Origin: Flavobacteriales bacterium
Lineage (GTDB): Bacteria; Bacteroidota; Bacteroidia; Flavobacteriales_F; PHOS-HE28
Assembly: GCA_026129465.1 (NCBI GenBank)
Contig: JAHCIA010000001.1
Span: 2,431,964 to 2,495,963 of the forward strand
DNA: 64,000 bases
Reading direction: 5' to 3'
Within the stretch, counting starts at the first letter, position 1. The number at the start of each line of letters is the position of its first letter. Both the position numbers and the translations under genes were made by a program. Positions 1 to 7,803 of the stretch are shown here, one piece after another. The notes under the pieces are model-generated. The model worked only from the letters and a program-made list of their open reading frames with translations, ran no database searches and was not told the origin of the DNA.

Positions 1-1
1 G

Positions 2-349
2 GCCGGCGGCAACGGCTTCCCGGACTTCGATCGTACCATCACGGGTCCATTCCCGGGCGCGGGCCCCATCACCAGCAGCGCCACCATCGTGCGCTCGCAG
101 GGTTACACGCTCACCAGCTCCTCGGTGCTCAACGCCGATTCGGTGGTGTTCACCCTGGGCAGTTTGGTGAAGACCCTGCCGGGCAACGCCGCTTCCTGCT
201 CCTTCTCCGTCGCCGAACTTGAAACGCTCGCCGCCGGCGCGTCGCTGGTGCAGATCGCCCCGTACAACAGCACCACGGAGGATATCGGTGGCAAGACCAT
301 CTACTTCGTGAAGCAGGCCTCACGCTCACGCTCTGTGACCCTGCAATAG
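2..349 (+). CDS. C-terminal fragment of an unrecognised protein
   Basis: The reading frame is open from the window edge to a TAG at 347-349, giving the last 115 residues of a protein whose start lies outside. The fragment is rich in Ser, Thr, Ala and Gly with one Cys (ASCSFSV) and ends in VTLQ. That composition would suit an extracellular or surface protein of a Bacteroidota cell, but no conserved domain is recognised and the C-terminus lacks the usual Por-sorting pattern. A strong hairpin follows 19 bases later. Function unknown. Confidence 0.6.
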   Translation, partial: AGGNGFPDFDRTITGPFPGAGPITSSATIVRSQGYTLTSSSVLNADSVVFTLGSLVKTLPGNAASCSFSVAELETLAAGASLVQIAPYNSTTEDIGGKTIYFVKQASRSRSVTLQ

Positions 350-367
350 AACAAGTTCCCCCTGCCT

Positions 368-408
368 GGCGGGCCGCACTTCCGGACACTTCGGAGGTGC
401 GGCCCGCC
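368..408 (+). terminator. Hairpin terminator after the first gene
   Basis: A perfect 12-base inverted repeat (GGCGGGCCGCAC at 368-379 against 397-408) encloses a 17-base loop that can itself partly pair. It lies just after the stop at 349 and before the kinase start at 452. Only a short T run follows (CTTTCC), so it is an imperfect intrinsic terminator. Confidence 0.5.
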
Positions 409-451
409 GCTTTCCACATGCCGCAGGACATCGCACCTTTGCGATGCCCTC

Positions 452-2218
452 ATGCGATCCCTTTACAGGTCCTTCATCGGCGCTGCCACGTGGCTGTTCG
501 CCGCGCAGTGCGCGTTCGCGCAGCCCGCCGACCCAGTGGATTCCATGCTGGCCGTACCCTACAACGACCTGGTGCGCGACCTGCGCGCCTCCGAGATCGG
601 TCTGCGCGCGGCCATCCAGCAAGCCAAAGCCAGCGGCCGCCGGGAGGCACAAGGCGACCTGCATCGCCTGATGGGAACCGTCATTGGTTTGACCGGCCAG
701 AGCGACAGTGCCGCTTTCCATGGCTTGGCCGCCGCGGACATTTTCCGCCAATTGGGCCACCGCCGCAAACTGGGCGTGATGCTGTGCGACATGGGCCATG
801 GCACCAAGCGCCGCGACCTGGACAAGGCTTTCGACTACTACCGTGAGGGGATCGCCATACTGGAGGAATTGGATGCGCGCAGCGAGCTCACCCGCGGCTA
901 CAACAACTTCTCCATGCTCTTCGAGATGCGCGGCGACGTGGACAGCGCACTGATCATCGCGCGTAAAGGACTGGCATTGAAAGAGGAGTTGAATGACAGC
1001 ACCGGTCTGCCCTACGGTTTGAACCGCGTGGCGCTCTACCTTTTACACAAGGAACGCTTCGAGGAGTCGCTGGCCTTGATGCGGCGTGCCGAGGAGATCC
1101 GCCGGCTGACCAACGATGTGCATGGCCTGGCAGAACAACAGGTGTTCTTCGGTGACCTGCACCAGGCCTGGGGCCGCATACCGGAGGCCATCCACCATTT
1201 CCGCGAGGGAGTGCGCCATGCGCAAGCAATGGGCATCCCCTACATGGAGCAATACTGCCAGGAGCGCCTGGCCGAGATCCATGAACGGCGCGGCGAACCT
1301 GACCTGGCGCTGATCGCCACCCGCCGCGCCTTCGCCATCAAGGACAGCCTGCTCAACGAGCGCAACAGCCGTGTGATCCTGGAACTGGAACAGCGCTATG
1401 AAGTGGCCGAGAAGGACCGCGCCATCGCCGAATTGGGCGCTGCCGCCATGCGACGTCAATTGATGGTCTGGCTGGCGCTGGCCACCTTGGTGGTGGTGGT
1501 GGTGAGTGGCCTGCTTTTCTATCAGGTGAAGCGTCGCAGGCAGCGTGCTGAACGCGATGCGGCCATCATCCGCGAGCGCGAATCCGGCTTGAAGGCCGTG
1601 TTCGAGGCCACCGAGAACGAACGCCGCAGGCTCGCGGCCGAATTGCACGATGGCGTGGGCCAGCAGCTCGGCGGATTGAAGCACCGCCTGGAGAGCATGC
1701 GCGAAAAAATGCCGCCCGGCGATAGCACGGCACCCCTGGCCGATGTGATCCACATCGTGGACGACACCAGCCGCGAAGTGCGCGACCTGGCCCACCAGAT
1801 GATGCCCAAGGCGCTTGGTCGTCTCGGCCTGGTACCCGCGCTGGAGGAGATGCTGCGCCGCGCCTTCCAAGACACCGGTACCAACTTCTCCTTCGACCAC
1901 TTCGGCGTGGACGGCGAACTCCGTTCCGAGGTCGCCACCGGTCTTTACCGCATCGCCCAGGAACTGGTGGGCAACATCATCAAGCACGCCCAGGCCAACC
2001 AGGTGGATGTACAATTGCTGCGCAACAAGGACCACCTGGTGCTGATGGTACAGGACGATGGCCGGGGCTTCACCGGCAGCAACGGCCAGGGCATCGGCAT
2101 GAGGAATGTCAGCGATCGTGCACGGGCCATGGGCGGAGCTTTCGAGATCGAAGGACGGCCCGGGCAGGGCACGGAAGCCACCGTGCGCGTACCGTTGCAA
2201 GTGGAACAGGAGGCATGA
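452..2218 (+). CDS. TPR-containing sensor histidine kinase (HisKA_3 / LuxR-type partner)
   Basis: A 588-residue membrane histidine kinase. Residues 1-24 form a signal peptide ending AFAQ. A helical TPR-like sensor region spans about 60-320, followed by a coiled segment and one membrane helix near 335-355. The dimerisation/phosphoacceptor domain carries AAELHDGVGQ with phospho-His at residue 399. The C-terminal HATPase domain has an N-box-like segment (ELVGNIIKHAQA) and glycine loops (DDGRGF, GQGIGMRN). This is the NarX/DegS-like kinase class that pairs with NarL-type regulators. Its stop overlaps the next gene's ATG by four bases (ATGA), so the pair is translationally coupled. The signal is unknown; periplasmic TPR sensors of this type are common in Bacteroidota. 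Confidence 0.9.
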   Translation: MRSLYRSFIGAATWLFAAQCAFAQPADPVDSMLAVPYNDLVRDLRASEIGLRAAIQQAKASGRREAQGDLHRLMGTVIGLTGQSDSAAFHGLAAADIFRQLGHRRKLGVMLCDMGHGTKRRDLDKAFDYYREGIAILEELDARSELTRGYNNFSMLFEMRGDVDSALIIARKGLALKEELNDSTGLPYGLNRVALYLLHKERFEESLALMRRAEEIRRLTNDVHGLAEQQVFFGDLHQAWGRIPEAIHHFREGVRHAQAMGIPYMEQYCQERLAEIHERRGEPDLALIATRRAFAIKDSLLNERNSRVILELEQRYEVAEKDRAIAELGAAAMRRQLMVWLALATLVVVVVSGLLFYQVKRRRQRAERDAAIIRERESGLKAVFEATENERRRLAAELHDGVGQQLGGLKHRLESMREKMPPGDSTAPLADVIHIVDDTSREVRDLAHQMMPKALGRLGLVPALEEMLRRAFQDTGTNFSFDHFGVDGELRSEVATGLYRIAQELVGNIIKHAQANQVDVQLLRNKDHLVLMVQDDGRGFTGSNGQGIGMRNVSDRARAMGGAFEIEGRPGQGTEATVRVPLQVEQEA

Positions 2219-2868
2219 GCGGAGGAACGAACGACATCCGGGTGTTGCTGGTTGACGACCACCGCATCATACTCGACGGTCTCAAGGGACTGCTGGAGGC
2301 GGCCGTGGACATCAACTGCGTAGGCACCGCATCGGACGGTGCCGATGCCATCTACCAGTGCGGCCACCTCGGCGCCAATGTGGTGCTCATGGACATCGAC
2401 ATGCCGGTGCTCGATGGCATCGCCGCCACCGAACGCCTCAAGCGCGACCACCCGCAGGTGAAGGTGATCATCCTCAGCATGCACGACGAGGCCGCCTTGG
2501 TCCGGCGCGTGATGGAGTTGGGTGCCGATGGCTACCTGGTGAAGAATTGCGGACGCGAAGAACTGCTGCTGGCCATCCGCGATGTGCATGCCGGCCGCAA
2601 GCACTTCAGCAGCGCGCTGATGGAAAGTCTGTTGCACCAGAAGATCGAGAGCGATCAACAGCACGATCTGTTGAAAGACCTCAGCGAACGCGAGGTGGAA
2701 GTGCTCGCCGCGCTGGCCGAGGGGCTCACCAACAAGGAGATCGGCGAGCGGCTCTTCATCAGCCCCCGCACCGTGGACACCCACCGCACCAACCTGATGA
2801 AGAAGCTAGGCACCCACAACGTGGCGGGACTGGTGCGTATCGCGATCAAGGCGGGGCTGGTGAAATAA
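2215..2868 (+). CDS. NarL/FixJ-type response regulator
   Basis: A 217-residue two-component regulator, the evident partner of the upstream kinase. The receiver domain has the acidic pair (VDDHR) near residue 16, the phospho-acceptor Asp60 in VVLMDIDMP and the conserved Lys in YLVKN. The LuxR-type helix-turn-helix follows at about 155-215 (LSEREVEVLAALAEG, NKEIGERLFISPRTVDTH). It probably acts as a DNA-binding activator when phosphorylated. It is convergent with the TSUP gene, with only eight bases between them. Its targets cannot be read from the sequence. Confidence 0.92.
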   Translation: MSGGTNDIRVLLVDDHRIILDGLKGLLEAAVDINCVGTASDGADAIYQCGHLGANVVLMDIDMPVLDGIAATERLKRDHPQVKVIILSMHDEAALVRRVMELGADGYLVKNCGREELLLAIRDVHAGRKHFSSALMESLLHQKIESDQQHDLLKDLSEREVEVLAALAEGLTNKEIGERLFISPRTVDTHRTNLMKKLGTHNVAGLVRIAIKAGLVK

Positions 2869-2876
2869 CAAGCACT

Positions 2877-3638
2877 TCACATCACCCCCAGCAGCAACGC
2901 CAGGGCGAAACCCAGCACCAGCAGGCCCACGATCACCTGCACGCTGCGCAGGGTCACCCTGGGGATGAGGCGCCTGCCCCACCAGGACCCGAGAAATGCG
3001 GCCAGCACAGAGGCGATGAGCAGCGGCCATTGGGCCTGCAACTGACCCGCCGGCAGATGGGTGGCATAGACCGGCAGCCGGACAAGGTCCACCAATACGG
3101 CGATGACCGTGCCCGTAGCGATGAAGGCCTCCTTGCCCATTCCGGTGCGCAACAGGAAGATGCTGCGCAACGCGCCCTGGTGACCGCTGAGGCCGCCGAA
3201 AAAGCCGCTGAGCGCACCACCCGGCACCAGCCAGCGCGGCGAGAGCGCCCAAAGTTTCGCCCCGGGCCACAACTCCAGCAGTGCGAACACGGCCATCAGC
3301 AGCGCGATCACCAATTGCGGGGCGCTTACCGGCACATGTAAGCCAGGATAGAGATAAGGCACCCCTTCCAACCGCACCAGACAGCTTGCGCCCAGCCATG
3401 CTCCTGCGATGCCCGCCAGGCCGAAACGCAGCACCACACCGCGATCGGCCGAGCGCCACAGCAGGCCGGTCTTGAACAGGTTGTTCAGCAGGTGAACCGC
3501 CGCCGTCAACGCCACAGCCAGGTCCACCGGAAAGAAGAGCACGAAAGCCGGCAGTAACAGGGTGCCCAGCCCGAAACCGGCGAAAAGCGTGAGCAGCGAA
3601 GCGGCCAATGCGGCCAGGGGGATCCAGAGTTCCGCCAT
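2877..3638 (-). CDS. TSUP-family membrane transporter (TauE/SafE-like)
   Basis: A 253-residue polytopic membrane protein with about eight hydrophobic helices and Gly-rich turns typical of the TauE/SafE (TSUP) family, for example GFGLGTLLLPAF near residue 25 and SGFFGGLSGHQGALRS near 150. The repeated glycine-rich signature in the N- and C-terminal halves fits the family's internal duplication. Members export sulfite, sulfoacetate or other organosulfur anions, or move sulfur compounds in either direction; the substrate here cannot be told. The gene stands alone on this strand between two plus-strand units. The ATG at 3638 is the natural start, giving a hydrophobic first helix. Confidence 0.8.
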   Translation of the reverse strand: MAELWIPLAALAASLLTLFAGFGLGTLLLPAFVLFFPVDLAVALTAAVHLLNNLFKTGLLWRSADRGVVLRFGLAGIAGAWLGASCLVRLEGVPYLYPGLHVPVSAPQLVIALLMAVFALLELWPGAKLWALSPRWLVPGGALSGFFGGLSGHQGALRSIFLLRTGMGKEAFIATGTVIAVLVDLVRLPVYATHLPAGQLQAQWPLLIASVLAAFLGSWWGRRLIPRVTLRSVQVIVGLLVLGFALALLLGVM

Positions 3639-3705
3639 CAGGCTTCCAAGGTCGGAACGGAAGTCCTTCAGGCAACGCGGGCGGCTCCGGCGCGGTCATT
3701 GTTGC

Positions 3706-3713
3706 TACCTTCG
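3706..3713 (+). promoter_or_regulatory. Bacteroidota -7 box ahead of the redoxin gene
   Basis: TACCTTCG matches the TAnnTTyG form of the Bacteroidota sigma -7 element and lies 37 bases before the redoxin ATG at 3751. No clear -33 TTTG was seen. Confidence 0.45.
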
Positions 3714-3750
3714 GGTCCCTTCCTTCAACGCAACCTTCCAACACACCGAC

Positions 3751-4386
3751 ATGATGATCAAGATGCTTTCCGTAGCCGCGCTTGGCGTGCTGGCCACCGC
3801 CGCGCACGACCCCCTGCCCACCTTGGAACTGGGCGCCAAACTGCCCGCCGCCGGTCAGAAGATGATGGACGTCTCCGGCAAGGAGGTCTCCCTGCAGGAG
3901 ATCGCCGGCGGCAATGGCCTGCTGGTGGTCTTCACCTGCAACACCTGTCCCTTCGTCATCGGCCGGGGTGCCGAGAACGTGGGCTGGGAGGGCCGCATGC
4001 CCGAGCTGGCCGCCATCGCCAAGCGCTTCAGCATCGGTGTGGCGCAGATCAACAGCAACGAGACGAAGCGCGGCGAGGGCGACGGCTTCGAGGACATGAA
4101 GACGCGCTACGCGGAGAAGAACCTCGGCGGACATTACCTGCTGGACAAGGGCCATGTGGTGGCCGATGCCTTCGGCGCGCGCACCACGCCGCACGTGTTC
4201 CTCTTCAACAAGAACATGGAACTGGTGTACAAGGGCGCCATTGACGACAACCACGCGGACCCCGCGCAGGTGAAGGAGCCCTGGCTGAAGAACGCCATGG
4301 TCAACCTGAACAACGGCCAGCCGATCGACCCGGCTACGACGCGCAACATCGGTTGCAGCGTGAAGCGCGCCGAACACAAGCACTGA
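3751..4386 (+). CDS. Secreted thioredoxin-fold (redoxin/AhpC-TSA-like) protein
   Basis: A 211-residue protein starting MMIKMLSVAALGVL, a short export signal ending near AAHD. The thioredoxin-like fold carries a CxxC motif (Cys63 and Cys66 in TCNTCPF) after the beta strand GLLVVF, and the cis-Pro loop TTPHVFL is visible near residue 150. It resembles the family of periplasmic redoxins with a CNTCP active site that lack a separate partner gene. Likely role: thiol-disulfide or peroxide reduction outside the cytoplasm. The frame is open further upstream to 3562, but that stretch overlaps the opposite-strand TSUP gene; the 3751 start gives a signal peptide and follows a -7 box. Confidence 0.8.
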   Translation: MMIKMLSVAALGVLATAAHDPLPTLELGAKLPAAGQKMMDVSGKEVSLQEIAGGNGLLVVFTCNTCPFVIGRGAENVGWEGRMPELAAIAKRFSIGVAQINSNETKRGEGDGFEDMKTRYAEKNLGGHYLLDKGHVVADAFGARTTPHVFLFNKNMELVYKGAIDDNHADPAQVKEPWLKNAMVNLNNGQPIDPATTRNIGCSVKRAEHKH

Positions 4387-4512
4387 TCCCCTCCACTCCT
4401 TTCGAGCGACGCCGTGTCCCGCAGGGGGCGCGGCGTTGTTCATTGGTGGATAAAATGCCCGCCGCCCGCCGGGGCGCGCACCGTTCCTTTGTGGGAAAGC
4501 ATCCTCAGCGGC

Positions 4513-5835
4513 ATGAACGTATTGCTCATCGGTGGCGGCGGCAGGGAACACGCGCTGGCCTGGAAAATGGCCCAGAGTTCCCTGCTGGACGAATTGTGGG
4601 TCTCGCCCGGCAACCCGGGCACCCTGCGCCATGGGCGCAATGTGGACCTGGACCTGAAGGACCAGAAGAAGTTGCGTGCCTTCCTGCTGGAGAAGCGCAT
4701 CCGGATCGTGGTGGTGGGTCCTGAGGCGCCCCTGGTGGATGGTCTGCACGACCGCATCGCCGACGATCCCGAATTGGCGGGTATCGTCACCGTGGTCGGC
4801 CCACGTGCCGAAGCGGCAAGGCTGGAGGGTTCGAAGGATTTCGCCAAGGAGTTCATGTTCCGCCACAACATCCCCACGGCCGCGTACCGCACTTTTCTCA
4901 AGGGGCAGCACCAGCAGGCCGTCGACCATCTCGCAAGCATGTCGCCGCCCTATGTGATCAAGGCCGATGGCCTGGCCGCCGGCAAGGGCGTGGTGATCAC
5001 CGACGACCTGCGCGCTGCCACCACCACCGTTAAGGACATGCTCTCGGGCAAGAGCTTCGGCAGCGCCGGTGAGCGTGTGGTGATCGAGCAATTCCTCAAG
5101 GGCGTCGAGCTCAGCGCCTTCCTCATCACCGATGGGGAGTCCTTCAAGATGCTCCCGGCCGCCAAGGACTACAAGCGCATCGGCGTGGGCGATACCGGCC
5201 CCAACACCGGCGGCATGGGCGCTGTATCGCCGGTGCCCTTCGCCGACAAGGACTTCATGCAGAAGGTGCACGATCGCGTCGCGGCGCCCACCATCCGCGG
5301 CCTGCGCATGGACGGCATCCCTTACAGCGGCTTCCTGTTCATGGGGTTGATGAACGTGGGCGGCGACCCCTACGTGATCGAATACAACGTGCGCATGGGC
5401 GATCCCGAGGCCCAGGCCGTGCTGGCCCGCCTGCGCAGCGACCTGCTGGACGTGTTCGAGGGTATCGCCACCGGCACCCTGAGCGAAAGCCACGTGGATG
5501 TGGACGACCGCACGGCGGTGAGCGTGGTGCTGGCCTCAGAGGGCTATCCCGGCAGAACGGAGAACGGCCGCCCCATCACCGGACTGGAACTCGTACGCAA
5601 CGCCTACGTGTTCCAAGGTGGCACAGCCGAAAAGAACGAACGGCTGGTGACGAACGGCGGCCGCGTGATGACGGTGACGGCCCTGGGCAAGGATCTGGAA
5701 CAGGCCATGCTGAACGCCTACGCGAACGCGGCCTTGATCAGCTATGAGGGGAAAACGATGCGGCCCGATATCGGCAGCGACCTGGTGCGCAACAAGCAGG
5801 GTTCTGCGCAGCCCAGTGCCAAAGCCGGGGTGTAG
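4513..5835 (+). CDS. purD: Phosphoribosylamine-glycine ligase
   Basis: A 440-residue GAR synthetase, the second step of purine biosynthesis (phosphoribosylamine + glycine + ATP). The N-terminal domain begins MNVLLIGGGGREHALAWK. The ATP-grasp core has KADGLAAGKGVV near residue 155, the GVELSAF strand, NTGGMGAVSP near 235 and the metal-binding EYNVRMGDPEAQ near 295. Length fits the family (about 420-430) with a slightly extended tail (QGSAQPSAKAGV). The frame is open to 4414, but the family N-terminus begins at the 4513 ATG. The purQ gene lies two genes downstream in the same direction. Confidence 0.96.
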   Translation: MNVLLIGGGGREHALAWKMAQSSLLDELWVSPGNPGTLRHGRNVDLDLKDQKKLRAFLLEKRIRIVVVGPEAPLVDGLHDRIADDPELAGIVTVVGPRAEAARLEGSKDFAKEFMFRHNIPTAAYRTFLKGQHQQAVDHLASMSPPYVIKADGLAAGKGVVITDDLRAATTTVKDMLSGKSFGSAGERVVIEQFLKGVELSAFLITDGESFKMLPAAKDYKRIGVGDTGPNTGGMGAVSPVPFADKDFMQKVHDRVAAPTIRGLRMDGIPYSGFLFMGLMNVGGDPYVIEYNVRMGDPEAQAVLARLRSDLLDVFEGIATGTLSESHVDVDDRTAVSVVLASEGYPGRTENGRPITGLELVRNAYVFQGGTAEKNERLVTNGGRVMTVTALGKDLEQAMLNAYANAALISYEGKTMRPDIGSDLVRNKQGSAQPSAKAGV

Positions 5836-5842
5836 GAAGGCT

Positions 5843-6022
5843 TCAGGCGATGGTGCCCTGCTCCTTGGCCTTGCGGTTGTACTTGCCCTGCAGGCCCAGC
5901 CAGTACACCATGCCCAGAACACCGATGATGGTGAAGAGGATGTTGGGCAACCAGCCCAAGGCGGGCAGGACGGTGAAGGTGGCCTCGAGGAACTTGGCGA
6001 CGGCGAACGCGATATCCTGCAT
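5843..6022 (-). CDS. Small single-span membrane protein, DUF6341-like
   Basis: A 59-residue protein starting MQDIAFAVAKFLEATF with one strong helix (PNILFTIIGVLGMVYWLGL, about 25-45) and a basic tail KYNRKAKEQG. It resembles the small flavobacterial DUF6341 proteins, which have the same plan (amphipathic start, one helix with YWL, short charged tail) and occur beside DUF6427 and purine or pyrimidine genes, as here. Function unknown. A perfect TATATTTG promoter box lies 21 bases upstream. It is divergent from the DUF6427 gene. Confidence 0.7.
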   Translation of the reverse strand: MQDIAFAVAKFLEATFTVLPALGWLPNILFTIIGVLGMVYWLGLQGKYNRKAKEQGTIA

Positions 6023-6043
6023 CGGTGTGGGGCTTGCGTGGGC

Positions 6044-6051
6044 CAAATATA
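6044..6051 (-). promoter_or_regulatory. Perfect -7 box for the DUF6341-like gene
   Basis: On the minus strand this reads TATATTTG, an exact TAnnTTTG match, ending 21 bases before the ATG at 6022. It is unusually AT-rich for the surrounding DNA. Confidence 0.55.
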
Positions 6052-6082
6052 GCGCTGGCCCGGAGCCCGGCACCCCGCATCC

Positions 6083-7054
6083 ATGATCGCCACGACCTTC
6101 CGCAGCAACCGTCCCGCGGTGCTTCTGTTGGCGCCCCCCCTGTGTCTGCTGCTCTTTGGTGGCATGCCCTTCCGGACCTATCACCCCTATGGTGAAGCCA
6201 TGCCTCTTTATGCGTTGCTGCAGTCGGTGGCGGGGCTGACGCCCTGGTTGCCCGGCATCGTCGGCGTGCTGCTCATCATGGCCATCACCGTGCAGCTGGC
6301 CCGGCTCGCCAACGACACCGAACAACTGGACCGGCGCAACCACCTGCCGGCGATGCTCTTCCCCTTGTTCCTGGCCACCTTCGGTCAGGGCCTGGTACTG
6401 GACCCCGCGCTGGCGGGCATGCCCCTGGTGCTGTGGGCCATGCGCCGCACGTGGGCCGTGGGCAAGGCAGGCCATGCCTTGCGGCAGGTCTTCGATGCGG
6501 GACTGCTGCTCGGGGCCGCATCGCTCTTCTACCTGCCCTATGCCTTTCTGCTGGTGGTGGTATGGTCCTCCGTGGCGGTTATCCGGCCTTTCCAATGGCG
6601 CGAGTACCTGCTGCCCGTCATCGGTGTTGGAGTCGTCTTCTTTTTCGCCTGGGCCTGGCTCCATGTCAGTGGCATGGGGCCGTGGCGGCCACTGACCACC
6701 ATACCGGAATGGGGACGGCCCGTGGTGCCCGCGCCCGCGGGACAACGTGTGCTGGCCTACCTCGTGGCCGGCGGGCTTGCGCTGGTGTCGATCATCAACT
6801 ACAGCTCCAGCTACCAACGCGCCGTGGTCCGGTTGAAGAACCTGCGGGCTTCGTTCATGGGGTTGGTGGCGGCCCTGGGCGTGGTCGTCCTCGCGCTGCG
6901 CCTGTTGAACGGCGCCTTCCCGCCGGTGCTCTTCGCCGCGCCCATGGCCGTCTTCCTCGCGCATCCCTTCCTCGGTGAGCGGCGCGCCTGGCTCCAAGAG
7001 ACCACTTGTCTGGCGCTGCTCATTCTGGCGCTGTGGGCGCAGTGGGGCGCCTAA
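6083..7054 (+). CDS. DUF6427-like polytopic membrane protein
   Basis: A 323-residue integral membrane protein with roughly nine to ten helices. The order of features (FRSNRP start, a helix pair, a short TEQLDRRNHLPA loop, the FDAGLLLGAASLFYLPY helix and a REYLLPVIGVGV segment) matches the flavobacterial DUF6427 family. Function is not known. It lies between purD and purQ and opposite the DUF6341-like gene, the usual company of this family. About 60 bases separate its ATG from that of the divergent small gene. Confidence in the family is moderate because it rests on recalled pattern, not alignment. Confidence 0.7.
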   Translation: MIATTFRSNRPAVLLLAPPLCLLLFGGMPFRTYHPYGEAMPLYALLQSVAGLTPWLPGIVGVLLIMAITVQLARLANDTEQLDRRNHLPAMLFPLFLATFGQGLVLDPALAGMPLVLWAMRRTWAVGKAGHALRQVFDAGLLLGAASLFYLPYAFLLVVVWSSVAVIRPFQWREYLLPVIGVGVVFFFAWAWLHVSGMGPWRPLTTIPEWGRPVVPAPAGQRVLAYLVAGGLALVSIINYSSSYQRAVVRLKNLRASFMGLVAALGVVVLALRLLNGAFPPVLFAAPMAVFLAHPFLGERRAWLQETTCLALLILALWAQWGA

Positions 7055-7069
7055 GCGGGCACGGGCATG

Positions 7070-7077
7070 TACCTTCG
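7070..7077 (+). promoter_or_regulatory. -7 box ahead of purQ
   Basis: TACCTTCG, 29 bases before the purQ ATG, fits TAnnTTyG. Confidence 0.45.
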
Positions 7078-7106
7078 CCGCGCCGATCGAAAACCGGCGG
7101 TATACC

Positions 7107-7796
7107 ATGCGCACAGGCGTCGTCATCTTCCCGGGATCGAATTGCGACGAGGACATGATCCAGGTGTTGTCCAGCGTGACGGGCCGTGAGGTGGAGCGCC
7201 TCTGGCACAAGGAGCACGACCTGAAAAAGGTGGACCTGGTGGTGTTGCCCGGTGGTTTCTCCTACGGCGATTATCTGCGCAGCGGGGCCATCGCGCGCTT
7301 CTCGCCGATCATGACGGAGGTGGCCTCGCATGCCGCGAAAGGCGGTTTGGTGCTGGGCGTCTGCAACGGATTCCAAGTGCTGTGCGAAGCGGGCCTGCTG
7401 CCAGGCGCGCTACTGCACAATGAAGGGCAGCGCTTCATCGCGAAGAACGTGTTCATCCGCCCGGCCACCCGCAAAACAGTGCTCACCGCCGCCGTCCCCG
7501 ACCGTGCCCTGAAGATCCCCATCGCGCATGGCGAAGGGCGCTACCATGCCGACGGTGCCACGCTGAGGTCTTTGCATGAGGGCGACCAGGTGATCTTCCG
7601 GTATTGCGACGCCGAGGGGCGCATCACCGAGACGGCCAACCCGAACGGCAGCAAGGAGAACATCGCGGGCATCTGCAACGCCGCACGCAACGTGTTCGGC
7701 ATGATGCCCCACCCGGAGCGCGCAGCCGATGAACGCCTGGGCAACACCGACGGCCGCTCGCTCTTCGAGTCGCTGCTGCAGGCCGTGGCCGCCTGA
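7107..7796 (+). CDS. purQ: Phosphoribosylformylglycinamidine synthase, glutaminase subunit
   Basis: A 229-residue class I glutamine amidotransferase that supplies ammonia to PurL in step four of purine synthesis. It starts [17 protein letters not shown], the family N-terminus. The oxyanion/nucleophile motif is [13 protein letters not shown] with catalytic Cys near residue 87, and the His-Glu pair is in MMPHPERA near 199-201. [10 protein letters not shown] and HGEGRYHA are further PurQ signatures. Length equals the family norm. The separate small PurQ implies a separate PurL and PurS elsewhere; neither is in this window. Confidence 0.95.
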   Translation: MRTGVVIFPGSNCDEDMIQVLSSVTGREVERLWHKEHDLKKVDLVVLPGGFSYGDYLRSGAIARFSPIMTEVASHAAKGGLVLGVCNGFQVLCEAGLLPGALLHNEGQRFIAKNVFIRPATRKTVLTAAVPDRALKIPIAHGEGRYHADGATLRSLHEGDQVIFRYCDAEGRITETANPNGSKENIAGICNAARNVFGMMPHPERAADERLGNTDGRSLFESLLQAVAA

Positions 7797-7803
7797 TCGG
7801 ACA

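Noticed and set aside
2806-5493. An 895-residue minus-strand frame across the TSUP, redoxin and purD genes
   Set aside because: It runs antisense through purD and its composition (His, Ala, Gly, Val-rich) is that of a shadow frame in GC-rich DNA; only the TSUP gene in another frame is real here.
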